64,000 nucleotides of DNA from Stenotrophomonas sp. MYb238 (lineage in GTDB: Bacteria; Pseudomonadota; Gammaproteobacteria; Xanthomonadales; Xanthomonadaceae): contig NZ_WIDL01000012.1 of NCBI RefSeq assembly GCF_009496535.1, positions 1 through 64,000 on the forward strand, given 5' to 3'. Shown here piece by piece: positions 1 to 8,075 of this stretch. Below the pieces are notes generated by a model. That model saw only the letters and a list, made by a program, of their open reading frames with translations, had not been told where the DNA came from and searched no databases. How positions within the stretch are numbered: position 1 is the stretch's first letter; every line of letters begins with the position of its first letter. The position numbers and the translations under genes were made by a program.

Positions 1-70
1 CAGGTAACAACGTCGCCAGCAGCGAAGCCAGAAGAGGGAGCGGGCGAGGACAGATCCTTTGTTTGCTCAT
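1..70 (-). CDS. Start of a secreted protein, cut by the window edge
   Basis: On the minus strand an ATG at 70 opens a frame reading MSKQRICPRPLPLLASLLA and on to the window edge, which looks like an N-terminal signal peptide (basic start, Leu/Ala-rich core). It begins 12 bases after the stop of the RHS-type gene, with a purine-rich AAGGA stretch in between, so the two genes are probably co-transcribed. Only about 23 codons are inside the window, so no function can be given. A second RHS/YD-type secreted protein or an accessory lipoprotein would fit the position, but this is a guess. Confidence 0.5.
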   Translation of the reverse strand, partial: MSKQRICPRPLPLLASLLATLLP

Positions 71-82
71 GTCCTGGATCCT

Positions 83-1840
83 TCAGGGAGATGGGGCGCT
101 GGACTGCGTGACATTTATCGGACGGGCTAAACTGTCGAAGTTCTGATTAAGTGTCCGGAAGATCACGCCATCACGCGAAGTAGTTGTCTCGACGACGGGG
201 CGAAGGTACTCCGCGATATAACCAGCAGCACGCGGTTGCTGCGTACTACCCAGGCGAGTGGCAAACTGGGTTCCGGGCAGGGGCCACTGGTACCGATGCC
301 GGGTAGTTTGCAGGATTTGCTGCGGGCCGCTTCCCTTCTCCACAGTGAGCAGCTTGCCTTCGTTATAACGGTAGCTGTTGCCATAGGTGTATCGCGTCCA
401 GCGGCCTTCCGGCTCTGTGATAGTGGCAACTGCAATGCCGGCACAGTTGTCGTCCAGACAGATGGGTGCCGCACAGTCACCACTGGTGCACACCGGACCA
501 GTTCCCGGCGCCCAGGAAATCGTACCGCCATAGCTGTAGTTCCACTCGGCCGGTTCCATGCCAGGGCCAGAAAGCACTTTCTTACGTAGTACCACGCTAT
601 GGTAGGCCAGTGGATACTGCGCAACGTCGTCGTTCGGGTTGTTATAAGGCGTGGTATAGCCGCTGCACACCTTGGGCACGTTGCTTCTGCCCCGCAGACC
701 ATAACCCACGGTGAATTGCCCCACTGCACCGGACGGATGCACAAGGCGGGCCGTCGCGCCGGGTTCGTTCACCATTGGGCCGGGATATCCGCAGGTGCGC
801 AGAACGTCCTCGGGGCCGGATGAGCGTTCATACTGGAACTCAATATGGCTCATCGCATAGGCATCGATAGACCAGCTGCTTCCATCGGGCAAATCCACGC
901 CGATCAAAGTGCCCTTCCCAGCAGCCGGATAGGCATAACGATACCGCCATGTTCGTGTGCCGTTGCTGATCTGTGTGACATGCCCTTGAGTGTTGTAGCT
1001 GAAAGACAGCGATCTGCCATCGCTGGCCGTGATCGCCTCCAGTCGCACTGGCATGTTGGCTGCATTGCTGTAGCGGTAGGCAATCCAGTTTCCAAAGTGA
1101 TCTTCGACGCGAGTGGCATACAGTTCGGCTCGGCGTCGGGGCTCGGTTATGGTATCCAGCGTGTTGGACCAAGCTACCGCGGGCTCGAAGAAGCCAGCCT
1201 CCCAGTCGAAGGTGTAGCGCTTGCCGTCCGGCGCATGTGCTACGAATCCTTCGCCGGTGCTGTTCTGTCGCGATGACTTACAGGAGAACCAGGTCAGATC
1301 CTGGGTCAGCCATGGATAGGGGCCACCTGTACCAGGCCTTGGTACGTTATTGGCTTCCGCCACCAGCATGTCCTGACTTCCACTGCCGGGCAGGATCATT
1401 CGATTGCCTTGCCAATAGTCAGAAGATCGGAAGGTATGTCCACTGACGACAACCGGTGGCGGCGCACCCAACCCATTGTTGTTGCAGGTGCTGGCCCAGC
1501 CTGTACTGGCCAAGAAAATACCCGACAGGCGAGGTAATTCCAAATTCCAGTCGGCCATGGGCAGGTCGTCGTAGCGGTATTCGGCCCTGTTGCCAACCGA
1601 CATCGTGCGCGACAACTCAATGGACATGCCAATGCCGGGCAAAATGATGTCGGCAGTGGAAAACCCAGGGGCTCCGGTATACAAATCCACACTATCACCG
1701 AACAGGTCCGCATCCATGGCGGTGAGATCAACCTGCCGCTTGATGAGTTTGTCGTACTCCTCCCAGGGATAGCGAAATGTTTGGGAGTTGCACACTACAG
1801 GCATCAACATGGTGAAAAGAACAAAGATCCGCAAGAACAT
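83..1840 (-). CDS. RHS/YD-repeat-type secreted protein (N-terminal portion only)
   Basis: This 585-residue protein begins with a signal peptide (MFLRIFVLFTM and following) and continues with tyrosine-, glycine- and aspartate-rich strands such as GKRYTFDWE, ATRVEDHFGNWIAYRY and ISNGTRTWRYRYAYP, typical of the YD-repeat shell of RHS and wall-associated proteins. Full RHS toxins usually exceed 1000 residues and end in a DPXGL-type core motif plus a toxin domain. Neither is present here, so this is a short secreted RHS-like protein or the front part of a split gene. I chose the ATG at 1840 because GGAG lies five bases upstream; a GTG two codons earlier is possible. Base composition is visibly lower in GC than the rest of the window, which suggests acquired DNA. 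Function unknown beyond a surface or secreted role. Confidence 0.7.
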   Translation of the reverse strand: MFLRIFVLFTMLMPVVCNSQTFRYPWEEYDKLIKRQVDLTAMDADLFGDSVDLYTGAPGFSTADIILPGIGMSIELSRTMSVGNRAEYRYDDLPMADWNLELPRLSGIFLASTGWASTCNNNGLGAPPPVVVSGHTFRSSDYWQGNRMILPGSGSQDMLVAEANNVPRPGTGGPYPWLTQDLTWFSCKSSRQNSTGEGFVAHAPDGKRYTFDWEAGFFEPAVAWSNTLDTITEPRRRAELYATRVEDHFGNWIAYRYSNAANMPVRLEAITASDGRSLSFSYNTQGHVTQISNGTRTWRYRYAYPAAGKGTLIGVDLPDGSSWSIDAYAMSHIEFQYERSSGPEDVLRTCGYPGPMVNEPGATARLVHPSGAVGQFTVGYGLRGRSNVPKVCSGYTTPYNNPNDDVAQYPLAYHSVVLRKKVLSGPGMEPAEWNYSYGGTISWAPGTGPVCTSGDCAAPICLDDNCAGIAVATITEPEGRWTRYTYGNSYRYNEGKLLTVEKGSGPQQILQTTRHRYQWPLPGTQFATRLGSTQQPRAAGYIAEYLRPVVETTTSRDGVIFRTLNQNFDSLARPINVTQSSAPSP

Positions 1841-1846
1841 GTTCAC

Positions 1847-2835
1847 TCCATTGATAGCGGGCAGATCATAGGCCCCGCAATGCCGAAAGCAACGAGGCCA
1901 TACTCATGGAAACGCTTTTTTCGCAAGAAGCCAAAAACCGGGAATCTCTTCAACTCCCGTTCTACGGCATGCCATTTCCCCCAGAGGCATGCCTTGTTGA
2001 GTATCGCCATATGATCTGGCCCCCGTCAATTCTTTAGCTCAATGATTCGTAGAGCGCCGATCTGGCCCGTCGAAGGCCAAACAGGCTTGCGCTTGCGGCA
2101 ACGGTCATACTGCTCCGCGAAACACATGAAGCCGGGCACAGGTCTGGGGCATTCAAAATCGAAAGCTCGCTGCATCGCACGCTGTAGCGACCAACCTGAG
2201 CCACATCAAGTTGGGATTGTCCAATTTCTTCATCAAGTGGATATCTCCAATAGCAACCGATGAGGAGGTGGCGATGGAACTTGATCGGAGCTTGCTCCGC
2301 GCCCAGACCTACTGACTGGATCGAACGGTGATGCAGCTTGAAGAGGCAGGCCATCACTTCGACGCCATTAGCGGGCCCACTCGACAACTTCGCCAGATGC
2401 TAAAGATCAACAACGGGTTCGACCTTATTCTACGGATTAGGGCCTGAAGCTGTCCGTTCCCACCAGATGCCTTAGCTTCGAGGTGAAAGCAGGTGGCATC
2501 ACACAACGTCAGGAGGGAATGGGGAGTCAGCGTACTAAGTAGCGGCAGGCGTGGGCGTCGGCTCCCTGATCATGTGCTCGAGGCTCTCAGGCTTCCGCCA
2601 GGCAGCGCGAAGAGTTAAGTGCGCACTCCGGTTTGATGCCGCTCATACAGGCCACGATCTCTTAGCCGTCGTTGAAAATCTTAGTTAAAAAAGAATAGCG
2701 AATCTATTTGATATGAAATCAATAACACGCATGGGATCGTTGACTGAAGATCATCCCAAACATGGACGTAATGGGTCAATTTCTATCCGGTTCGATCAGG
2801 CAGCCACAAGCACACGCCTGCCGCACCTTGAATAG
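1847..2835. other. About 1 kb of AT-richer DNA without an intact gene
   Basis: Between the RHS-type gene and the fragment starting near 2836 no open frame has a convincing ribosome site, codon pattern or recognisable family. The stretch is clearly less GC-rich than the chromosome to the right and holds only short reading frames, one of them interrupted (2274-2447). It reads as decayed accessory DNA. No insertion-sequence ends, tRNA or attachment site could be recognised by eye. Confidence 0.5.
2274..2447 (+). pseudogene. Small reading frame interrupted by one TGA
   Basis: An ATG at 2274 follows a strong AGGAGG ribosome site (about 2263-2268). The frame reads MELDRSLLRAQTY, meets a TGA at 2313-2315, then continues without further stops (LDRTVMQLEEAGHHFDAIS and on) to a TGA at 2445. 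A single TGG-to-TGA change would join both halves into a 57-codon protein with a natural amino-acid composition. I do not recognise the family. A chance open frame is possible, but the strong ribosome site and charged helical composition favour a recently broken small gene. Confidence 0.35.
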
Positions 2836-3130
2836 CTAAGACCTTGGACAAGAATCTTCCCTGACAGTTTCCATTTTGAGTGTCAGCAAGGATGGCACGA
2901 ACTGCTGGACATGTTTTTTGACCGCCCACACACACGGACTGATCTGCACGGAGACCCACAGGTCACCGCTCAGCAAATGAAGGAGAAGTACGGCACGCTG
3001 CGGTTCTACATGGGCGCAGCCAACGATGAGCAATTCGCCTTGATTAACAAAGCGGAAGAAAACTCAGTTCGGGCCTGCGATGTCTGCGGCGTACGAGGCA
3101 ATTGCACCGTTTCAATGGCGACCGACGCCA
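2836..3130 (+). pseudogene. Remnant of a conserved hypothetical protein (FEC...GW / KEKYGTLRFY / CDVCG)
   Basis: The frame is open from 2836, directly after a TAG at 2833. It carries three blocks that I recall from a widespread uncharacterised bacterial family: SFHFECQQGWHELLD near 2866-2910, QMKEKYGTLRFYMGAANDEQ near 2968-3030, and a CDVCG cysteine pair near 3077-3091. No start codon and ribosome site suit the frame (the first ATG, at 2911, falls inside the first block), and the sequence after the second cysteine degenerates into the 3' side of the convergent GST gene. I read it as a fragment truncated at both ends. Small proteins of this kind often lie in variable loci. Function unknown. 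Confidence 0.5.
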
Positions 3131-3183
3131 TGGTATGGCACCGCTCGCTGAATAATCCGTCTGCCGCGACGAGGCGTGAAAAC

Positions 3184-3873
3184 TCAGCGCCTGCCGAACA
3201 ACTGCCCCCGCTCCTCCTCGCTCAACGGCTTGCCCGCATCCGGGTTGACGGTCGGGCCCAGCGCGTAGGCGCGCTGGGTGGCCGGGCGCATGGCGATGGC
3301 CTGGTGCCAGCGGTGCAGGTGCGGGAAGGCGTCGAAGTCGGCCGGCAGCTTGCTGTAGGCGCCGATCCACGGGTAGCTGGCCATGTCGGCGATGCCGTAT
3401 TCGTCGCCGGCCAGGTACTGCGATTCGGACAGGCGCTTGTCCATCACCCGGTGCAGGCGCCGCACCTCGCTGTCGTAGCGCTCGATGGCGTAGGGGATGC
3501 GCTCGGGCGCGTAGACGTTGAAGTGGCCCATCTGCCCGCTCATCGGCCCCAGCCCGCCCATCTGCCAGAACAGCCACTCCAGCGTGGCGGCGCGGCCGCG
3601 CAGGTCGGCGGGCAGGAAGCGGCCGGTCTTCTCGGCCAGGTACAGCAGGATCGCGCCGGACTCGAACACGCTCAGCGGCGCGCCGCCGTCGGCCGGGGCG
3701 TGGTCGACGATGGCCGGCATCTTGTTGTTGGGCGAGATGGCCAGGAAATCGGGCTGGAACTGGTCGCCCTTGCCGATGTTGACCGGATGGATGCGGTACG
3801 CCAGCTCCGCCTCCTCCAGGAACAGGGTGATCTTGTGGCCGTTGGGGGTGGGCCAGTAGTAGAGGTCGATCAT
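3184..3873 (-). CDS. yfcG: Glutathione S-transferase family protein, YfcG/YghU-like
   Basis: The 229-residue protein has an N-terminal thioredoxin-like domain beginning MIDLYYWPTPNGHKITLFLE. The TPNGHK segment is typical of the bacterial nu-class enzymes YfcG and YghU, which act as glutathione-dependent disulfide reductases using an early Thr/Asn pair rather than a catalytic Ser or Cys. The motif MPAIVDH, with its cis-proline, and FESGAILLYLAEK form the glutathione site. An all-helical C-terminal domain follows (LEWLFWQMGGLGPM, YGIADMASYPW). The start is supported by GGAGACG upstream. It is transcribed divergently from yqhA. The enzyme is cytosolic, and its exact substrate cannot be told from sequence. 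Confidence 0.9.
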   Translation of the reverse strand: MIDLYYWPTPNGHKITLFLEEAELAYRIHPVNIGKGDQFQPDFLAISPNNKMPAIVDHAPADGGAPLSVFESGAILLYLAEKTGRFLPADLRGRAATLEWLFWQMGGLGPMSGQMGHFNVYAPERIPYAIERYDSEVRRLHRVMDKRLSESQYLAGDEYGIADMASYPWIGAYSKLPADFDAFPHLHRWHQAIAMRPATQRAYALGPTVNPDAGKPLSEEERGQLFGRR

Positions 3874-3979
3874 GAATGCGTCTCCGTGGGGACCGTCACC
3901 GGGGACCGATACGGTAGCGCTTGGCAGCCTACCGGACGACCGTTAACCTGCCGCCTTTCCGCAACGCAGCATCCCTGCC

Positions 3980-4561
3980 ATGTCCGAACACAAACCGCTC
4001 AGCCCCCTCCCGGCCCTGATCTTCGCCTCGCGCTGGCTGCAGTTGCCGCTCTACCTGGGGCTGATCGTCGCCCAGGGCGTCTACGTCTATCTGTTCGGCC
4101 ACGAGCTGTGGCACCTGATCACCCATGCCGCCAGCTGGACCGAGCAGCAGATCATGCTGATCGTGCTCGGCCTGATCGACGTGGTGATGATCTCCAACCT
4201 CCTGGTGATGGTCATCGTCGGCGGCTACGAGACCTTCGTCTCGCGCCTGGGCCTGCAGGGCCACCCGGACCAGCCGGAGTGGCTCAGCCACGTCAATGCC
4301 TCGGTGCTGAAGGTGAAGCTGGCGATGGCGATCATCGGCATCTCCTCGATCCACCTGCTCAAGACCTTCATCGAGGCCGGCCAGCTGGGGCTGCCGCTGT
4401 GCGGGCCGGACGTGGCCGCGGGCGCGACCTGCACCAAGTTCACCTCCACCGGCGTGATGTGGCAGACCATCATCCACTGCGTGTTCATCCTGTCGGCGGT
4501 CGGCATCGCCTGGACCGACAAGCTGATGTCCAACGGCCATTCGAAGCCGAACGCGCATTGA
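3980..4561 (+). CDS. yqhA: YqhA family inner-membrane protein (UPF0114, TIGR00645)
   Basis: The 193-residue protein matches the YqhA/TIGR00645 family. It has an amphipathic start ([22 protein letters not shown]), then hydrophobic helices around residues 15-45, 55-80 ([25 protein letters not shown]) and 160-180, and the family motif GYETFVSRL. Its length is close to the usual size of about 165-195. The cellular role is unknown; members sit in the inner membrane, and some are linked to stress or ion homeostasis only by genetic context. It stands alone and is followed at once by a strong hairpin at 4566-4598, so it is probably monocistronic. Confidence 0.85.
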   Translation: MSEHKPLSPLPALIFASRWLQLPLYLGLIVAQGVYVYLFGHELWHLITHAASWTEQQIMLIVLGLIDVVMISNLLVMVIVGGYETFVSRLGLQGHPDQPEWLSHVNASVLKVKLAMAIIGISSIHLLKTFIEAGQLGLPLCGPDVAAGATCTKFTSTGVMWQTIIHCVFILSAVGIAWTDKLMSNGHSKPNAH

Positions 4562-4565
4562 CCCG

Positions 4566-4601
4566 GCCGATGGCCGCCGTACCCCGGCGGCCATCGGCTT
4601 T
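4566..4601 (+). terminator. Intrinsic terminator after yqhA
   Basis: Five bases after the yqhA stop lies a perfect 14-bp stem (GCCGATGGCCGCCG at 4566-4579 against its complement at 4585-4598) with a five-base loop, followed by TTT. The stem is very stable although the T-run is short, as is usual in GC-rich genomes. Confidence 0.65.
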
Positions 4602-4751
4602 CGCCGCCGCCCTCGCCCCGACCTCGTGCTGGCGCGGCGGCAATGCTAGATTCGCCCTTCGCCCCGGGTCCGGCCGGCGTCGGGAAACGCCGCGCATCAT
4701 GACGGCCCGGGCGAGCAACCATTCGCGTTCGTCGATTCAAGGGGAAGATTG

Positions 4752-5744
4752 ATGTCGTACGTCACGATCCACGGCAAGACACGCCTGCTGGCGCCCGCCC
4801 TGCTGGCCGTCGCGCTGGCCGCCTGTTCGGGCAAGGACGATTCCGCCCCGGCCGCCGCCGGCACCCCGGCCACGCCCGCGGCGCAGGCGCCGGCTCCCGC
4901 GGTTTCGGCCAAGGTGCAGTCGATGGGCACCGACCAGCTGCGCGATTCGGCCAGCACCGCGCTGCGCGAGAACCGCATGTACGCGCCGGCCGGCGACAAC
5001 GCCATGGAGTACTACCTGGCCCTGCGCGACAAGCTGCCCGACGACGCGGCGGTCAAGAGCGCGCTGACCGACCTGCAGCCCTACACGCTGATCGCCGCCG
5101 AGCAGAGCCTGGCGCGCGAGGACTTCCCCGAGGCCCAGCGCCTGGTCGCGCTGATCGAGAAGGTGGACCCGACGGCGCCGGCGCTGCCGCGGCTCAAGCA
5201 GGGCATCTCCCGCGGCATGGAAGTGGCGGTCAAGCGCACCCAGGAGGAGACCGACAAGGTCAAGAAGGACGCCGAGAACCGCGCCAAGCAGCTGGTCGAA
5301 CAGCAGCGCCTGGCCCAGCAGCAGGCGGCCGAGGCCACCGCCGCGCAGCAGCTGGCCGCGCGCCAGGAAGCGGCGCGCAAGGAAAGCGAGCGCCTGGAGG
5401 CCGAGCGCCAAGCCGCCGCCAAGCGCGAGGCCGACGCCCGCGCCGCCGCGCAGCAGGTCGCCGCTGCGCCGAAGCCGGCCGCGGCCGCGCCGACCCTGCG
5501 CGCGGTGAGCACGCCCGCCCCGCGCTACCCGGCCGACGCGCTGCGTTCGGGCACCTCCGGCGAGGTACTGGTGGAACTGACCGTCGGCACCGACGGTTCG
5601 GTCACCGAGGCCCGCGTACTGCGCGCCAACCCGCCCCGCGTGTTCGACCGCGAGGCATTGAACGCAGTCAGGCGCTGGCGCTTCGAGCCGATCTCCAGCC
5701 CGACCACTACGCGCCGCACGCTGGCGTTCCAGCCGAACCAGTAG
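4752..5744 (+). CDS. Lipoprotein with coiled-coil stalk and C-terminal TonB domain
   Basis: A lipoprotein signal is visible (LLAVALAACSGKD; lipobox cysteine near residue 25). It is followed by an Ala/Pro-rich linker, a helical region and a long Glu/Lys/Gln/Ala coiled coil (about residues 165-245: KKDAENRAKQLVEQQRLAQQ and on). The last 80 residues form a TonB C-terminal fold (APRYPADALRSGTSGEVLVE, AVRRWRFEP). Classical TonB is anchored by an uncleaved inner-membrane helix. A TonB-like domain on a lipoprotein of about 330 residues is common in Xanthomonadaceae and may serve energy transduction, protein export or envelope structure. The ATG at 4752 follows GGGGAAGA; an in-frame TTG directly before it is less likely. 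It is followed by a terminator at 5801. Confidence 0.8.
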   Translation: MSYVTIHGKTRLLAPALLAVALAACSGKDDSAPAAAGTPATPAAQAPAPAVSAKVQSMGTDQLRDSASTALRENRMYAPAGDNAMEYYLALRDKLPDDAAVKSALTDLQPYTLIAAEQSLAREDFPEAQRLVALIEKVDPTAPALPRLKQGISRGMEVAVKRTQEETDKVKKDAENRAKQLVEQQRLAQQQAAEATAAQQLAARQEAARKESERLEAERQAAAKREADARAAAQQVAAAPKPAAAAPTLRAVSTPAPRYPADALRSGTSGEVLVELTVGTDGSVTEARVLRANPPRVFDREALNAVRRWRFEPISSPTTTRRTLAFQPNQ

Positions 5745-5965
5745 ATGCGGGGCTAGGCCGGCGAAAGCGTGCGCGGCAAGCCGCGCACCTGCGACGACGG
5801 AAGGCCCGGAGCGCTCCGGGCCTTTGTTTTTGTTGCAGCTGCGGGTTTTTCCCCTCTGAAGCCATGTTGACGGGGTCCTGCGCCGGGCAAGCCCGGCACC
5901 TGCGGATGCATTGGCCCAGTCCGACCAATATCTGCCGCACGCTGGCGCTCCAGCCGAATCCGTAG
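5695..5965 (+). repeat. Duplicated 3' end of the lipoprotein gene
   Basis: The last about 50 bases of the TonB-domain gene (5695-5744) recur, diverged, at 5915-5965, including CCGACCA, a shared CGCCGCACGCTGGCG-like core, CCAGCCGAA and a TAG in the same place. Both copies are followed by GGCGAAAG-type sequence and an AAGGCCCGGA terminator (5801 and 6051). This is a tandem duplication of gene tail plus terminator, about 220 bases apart. The second copy encodes no complete protein. Confidence 0.7.
5801..5832 (+). terminator. Intrinsic terminator of the TonB-domain lipoprotein gene
   Basis: A perfect 24-base palindrome (AAGGCCCGGAGC and its complement, 5801-5824) is followed by TGTTTTTG. It is a strong Rho-independent terminator for the plus-strand gene ending at 5744. 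Confidence 0.85.
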
Positions 5966-6050
5966 CGGCGAGGCTCGCCTCGCAGAGGGCTTGTCGGCGA
6001 AAGTGTGTCCGGCGAAGCGTGCGCAGCACGCTACGCATCTGCAAAGACGA

Positions 6051-6080
6051 AAGGCCCGGATCGCTCCGGGCCTTCGTTTC
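6051..6080 (+). terminator. Second, duplicated terminator between convergent genes
   Basis: A stem AAGGCCCGGA (6051-6060) pairs with TCCGGGCCTT (6065-6074) over a TCGC loop, followed by CGTTTCCC. It matches the terminator at 5801 and lies 20 bases before the stop of the convergent ABC permease gene, so it may serve both strands. Confidence 0.7.
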
Positions 6081-6098
6081 CCATGCGGCAATGCGAGC

Positions 6099-7292
6099 TC
6101 AGCCCGAGATCGCCAGCTTCTCCTGCCTGTAGCGCCACACCGCCACCGCCCACAGCAGCACCGCCAGCAGCAGCGACGCCGCCAGGTAGACGCCCCATTG
6201 CTCGGCACCCGGCATCTCGCCGCGGGTCACCTTCACCAGCATCTGGTTCTGCGACAGGAACGGCACCGCGTACTGCCACAGCTGGGTGTCCTTCAGCGGG
6301 TAGGCCATCAGCGCGTAGCCGGGCATCATCGCCAGCATCATCAGCCAGACGATGTGGCTCTGTGCCTCCTTCATGCTCCTGGCGCCGGCCGCCAGGCAGG
6401 TCAGCAGCGCGGTGCCGAGCAGCACCAGCGGCAGCAGCACCAGCAGCAGCTTGCCCATCGCCATGAAGCTCACGTCCAGCGAAGCGCCCACGCCACGGCC
6501 GATGCTGGCGCTGAACTTGAACGACAGCAGGATCAGCAGGATCGCCGTCAGCCCGACCAGCGTCGACGCCAGCATCTTGCCGCTGACCAGGGCGCCGCGC
6601 GGGGCCGGGGTGGCCAGCAGCGGTTCCAGCGACTGCCGCTCGCGCTCGCCGGCGGTGGTGTCCATGACCAGGTGCGAACCGCCGATGAAGGCGAACATCA
6701 TCAGCAGCATCGGCAGGATGACGGACAGGAAGATGCCGCGTTTGGCTTCGGCGGTGGCCAGGTCGCGCGTGCCCACGCTCACCGGCGCGGCCACCATCGG
6801 GTTGACCCCGCGCGCCAGCAGCCGCAGCGCACCCACCGACTGCCCGTAGGCCGTCAGCACCGAACGCACGCGCGCCACCTGCACGTCGCTGGTGCGGCGC
6901 GTGGTGTCGGCGACGATCTCGACCTTGGCCGGCTTGCCGGCATGCCAGGCATCGGCGAAGTCCGGCGCGATCACCAGCGCCACGTCCTCGCGCTGGGCGC
7001 GGATGCGGGCCTCGTAGTCGTCCGGCGCGGCGCTGGCGGTGATGCCGTGGCTGGCCAGGAACGCCACCAGGTTGGGCGCGCGCTCGATGCCCACCACCGG
7101 CAGCGCCATGTCCTTCTCCAGCTGGTTCTCCACCCGCAGGTTGCTGAGCTTGTCGATGCCCAGGAACAGCAGCGGGTACAGCAGCGGCGCGGTGAACAGG
7201 GTCAGCAGGAAGGTGCGGCGGTCGCGGGCGAAGTCGCGCAGCTCCTTGCGCATCACCGTGAGCATGCTGCCAATGAATCCGGTCTTGTTCAT
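6099..7292 (-). CDS. ABC-2 type exporter permease, NatB-like
   Basis: The 397-residue membrane protein has an N-terminal helix (RTFLLTLFTAPLLYPLLFLG), a large extracytoplasmic domain (about residues 45-185) and a C-terminal cluster of five or six helices. This is the layout of NatB/ABC2_membrane_3 permeases. The loop motif DTTAGERERQSLEPLLATP is highly characteristic of this family. It partners the ATPase encoded just upstream, with an ATGA overlap of start and stop. NatAB of Bacillus exports sodium; related exporters move drugs or signals, so the substrate here is open. The ATG at 7292 was chosen because it overlaps the ATPase stop and matches the family start. Confidence 0.85.
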   Translation of the reverse strand: MNKTGFIGSMLTVMRKELRDFARDRRTFLLTLFTAPLLYPLLFLGIDKLSNLRVENQLEKDMALPVVGIERAPNLVAFLASHGITASAAPDDYEARIRAQREDVALVIAPDFADAWHAGKPAKVEIVADTTRRTSDVQVARVRSVLTAYGQSVGALRLLARGVNPMVAAPVSVGTRDLATAEAKRGIFLSVILPMLLMMFAFIGGSHLVMDTTAGERERQSLEPLLATPAPRGALVSGKMLASTLVGLTAILLILLSFKFSASIGRGVGASLDVSFMAMGKLLLVLLPLVLLGTALLTCLAAGARSMKEAQSHIVWLMMLAMMPGYALMAYPLKDTQLWQYAVPFLSQNQMLVKVTRGEMPGAEQWGVYLAASLLLAVLLWAVAVWRYRQEKLAISG

Positions 7293-8044
7293 GCGTGCAG
7301 GCCCTCCTCGCTGCCGATCAGCTTGACGAACGCGTCTTCCAGGTTGGTTTCTCCGGCGTGTGCGCGCAGTTCGTCGGGCGTGCCCTGCGCCACCACGCGG
7401 CCGTGCGCGACGATGACGATGCGGTCGCACAGCGCCGCCACCTCCTGCATGATGTGGCTGGAGAAGATCACGCAGCGGCCTTCGGCGCGCAGTTCCTTGA
7501 GGAAGCCGCGCAGGCCGCGGGTGGTCATCACGTCCAGGCCGTTGGTGGGCTCGTCGAGGATCACGTTCTTCGGGTCGTGCACCAGCGCGCGGGCGATGGC
7601 GGTCTTGGTGCGCTGGCCCTGGCTGAAGCCTTCGGTCGGGCGGTCGAGGAAATCCTCCATCTGCAGCGCCGCGGCCAGGCGCGCGATGCGCGCGGCGATC
7701 GTCGCCGCGTCCATGCCGTGCAGCTGGCCGAAGTACTCGATGTTCTCGCGCGCGGTCAGGCGCTTGTACACGCCACGCGCGTCGGGCAGCACGCCCAGGC
7801 TGCGGCGGACCGTGTCGGGGTCGGCCGCGGCGTCCACGCCATCGACCAGGACCTTGCCGGTCTCGGGCGTCATCAGCGTGTAGAGCATGCGCAGCGTGGT
7901 GGTCTTGCCGGCACCGTTGGGGCCGAGCAGACCGGTGATCTGGCTGTCGTGGGCGGTGAAGCCCACTTCGTCCACGGCGATCACCGGCGTCTTGTCCCTG
8001 CCCTTGCCGGGAAAGGTCTTGCGGAGTCGTTCTGCGACGATCAT
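7289..8044 (-). CDS. ABC transporter ATPase, NatA-like
   Basis: This 251-residue cytosolic ATPase has Walker A GPNGAGKTT, a Q-loop region, the signature FSQGQRTK (SQGQ in place of SGGQ), Walker B NVILDEPTNGLD and an H-loop (IFSSHIMQEV). The GQRTK variant and the short C-terminus are typical of NatA/CcmA-type exporters. It forms the energising half of the transporter with the overlapping permease gene downstream. Upstream lie a TAP-type hydrolase, an XRE regulator and a small membrane protein on the same strand, suggesting one operon reading 10.6 to 6.1 kb. The start ATG at 8044 aligns with the family N-terminus. Confidence 0.88.
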   Translation of the reverse strand: MIVAERLRKTFPGKGRDKTPVIAVDEVGFTAHDSQITGLLGPNGAGKTTTLRMLYTLMTPETGKVLVDGVDAAADPDTVRRSLGVLPDARGVYKRLTARENIEYFGQLHGMDAATIAARIARLAAALQMEDFLDRPTEGFSQGQRTKTAIARALVHDPKNVILDEPTNGLDVMTTRGLRGFLKELRAEGRCVIFSSHIMQEVAALCDRIVIVAHGRVVAQGTPDELRAHAGETNLEDAFVKLIGSEEGLHA

Positions 8045-8075
8045 GGAAGCGGATTCCTCAGTGATGCGTGGACGG

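Noticed and set aside
2313-2315. In-frame TGA as a possible selenocysteine codon
   Set aside because: No selenoprotein family match and no hairpin that I could recognise after it; a nonsense mutation is simpler.
2034-2387. 117-codon minus-strand frame in the AT-richer left region
   Set aside because: No ribosome site, no recognisable motif, and it overlaps the better-supported plus-strand frame at 2274.
1847-2835. Insertion sequence or transposase remnant
   Set aside because: No terminal inverted repeats, target duplications or DDE-type motifs could be found.
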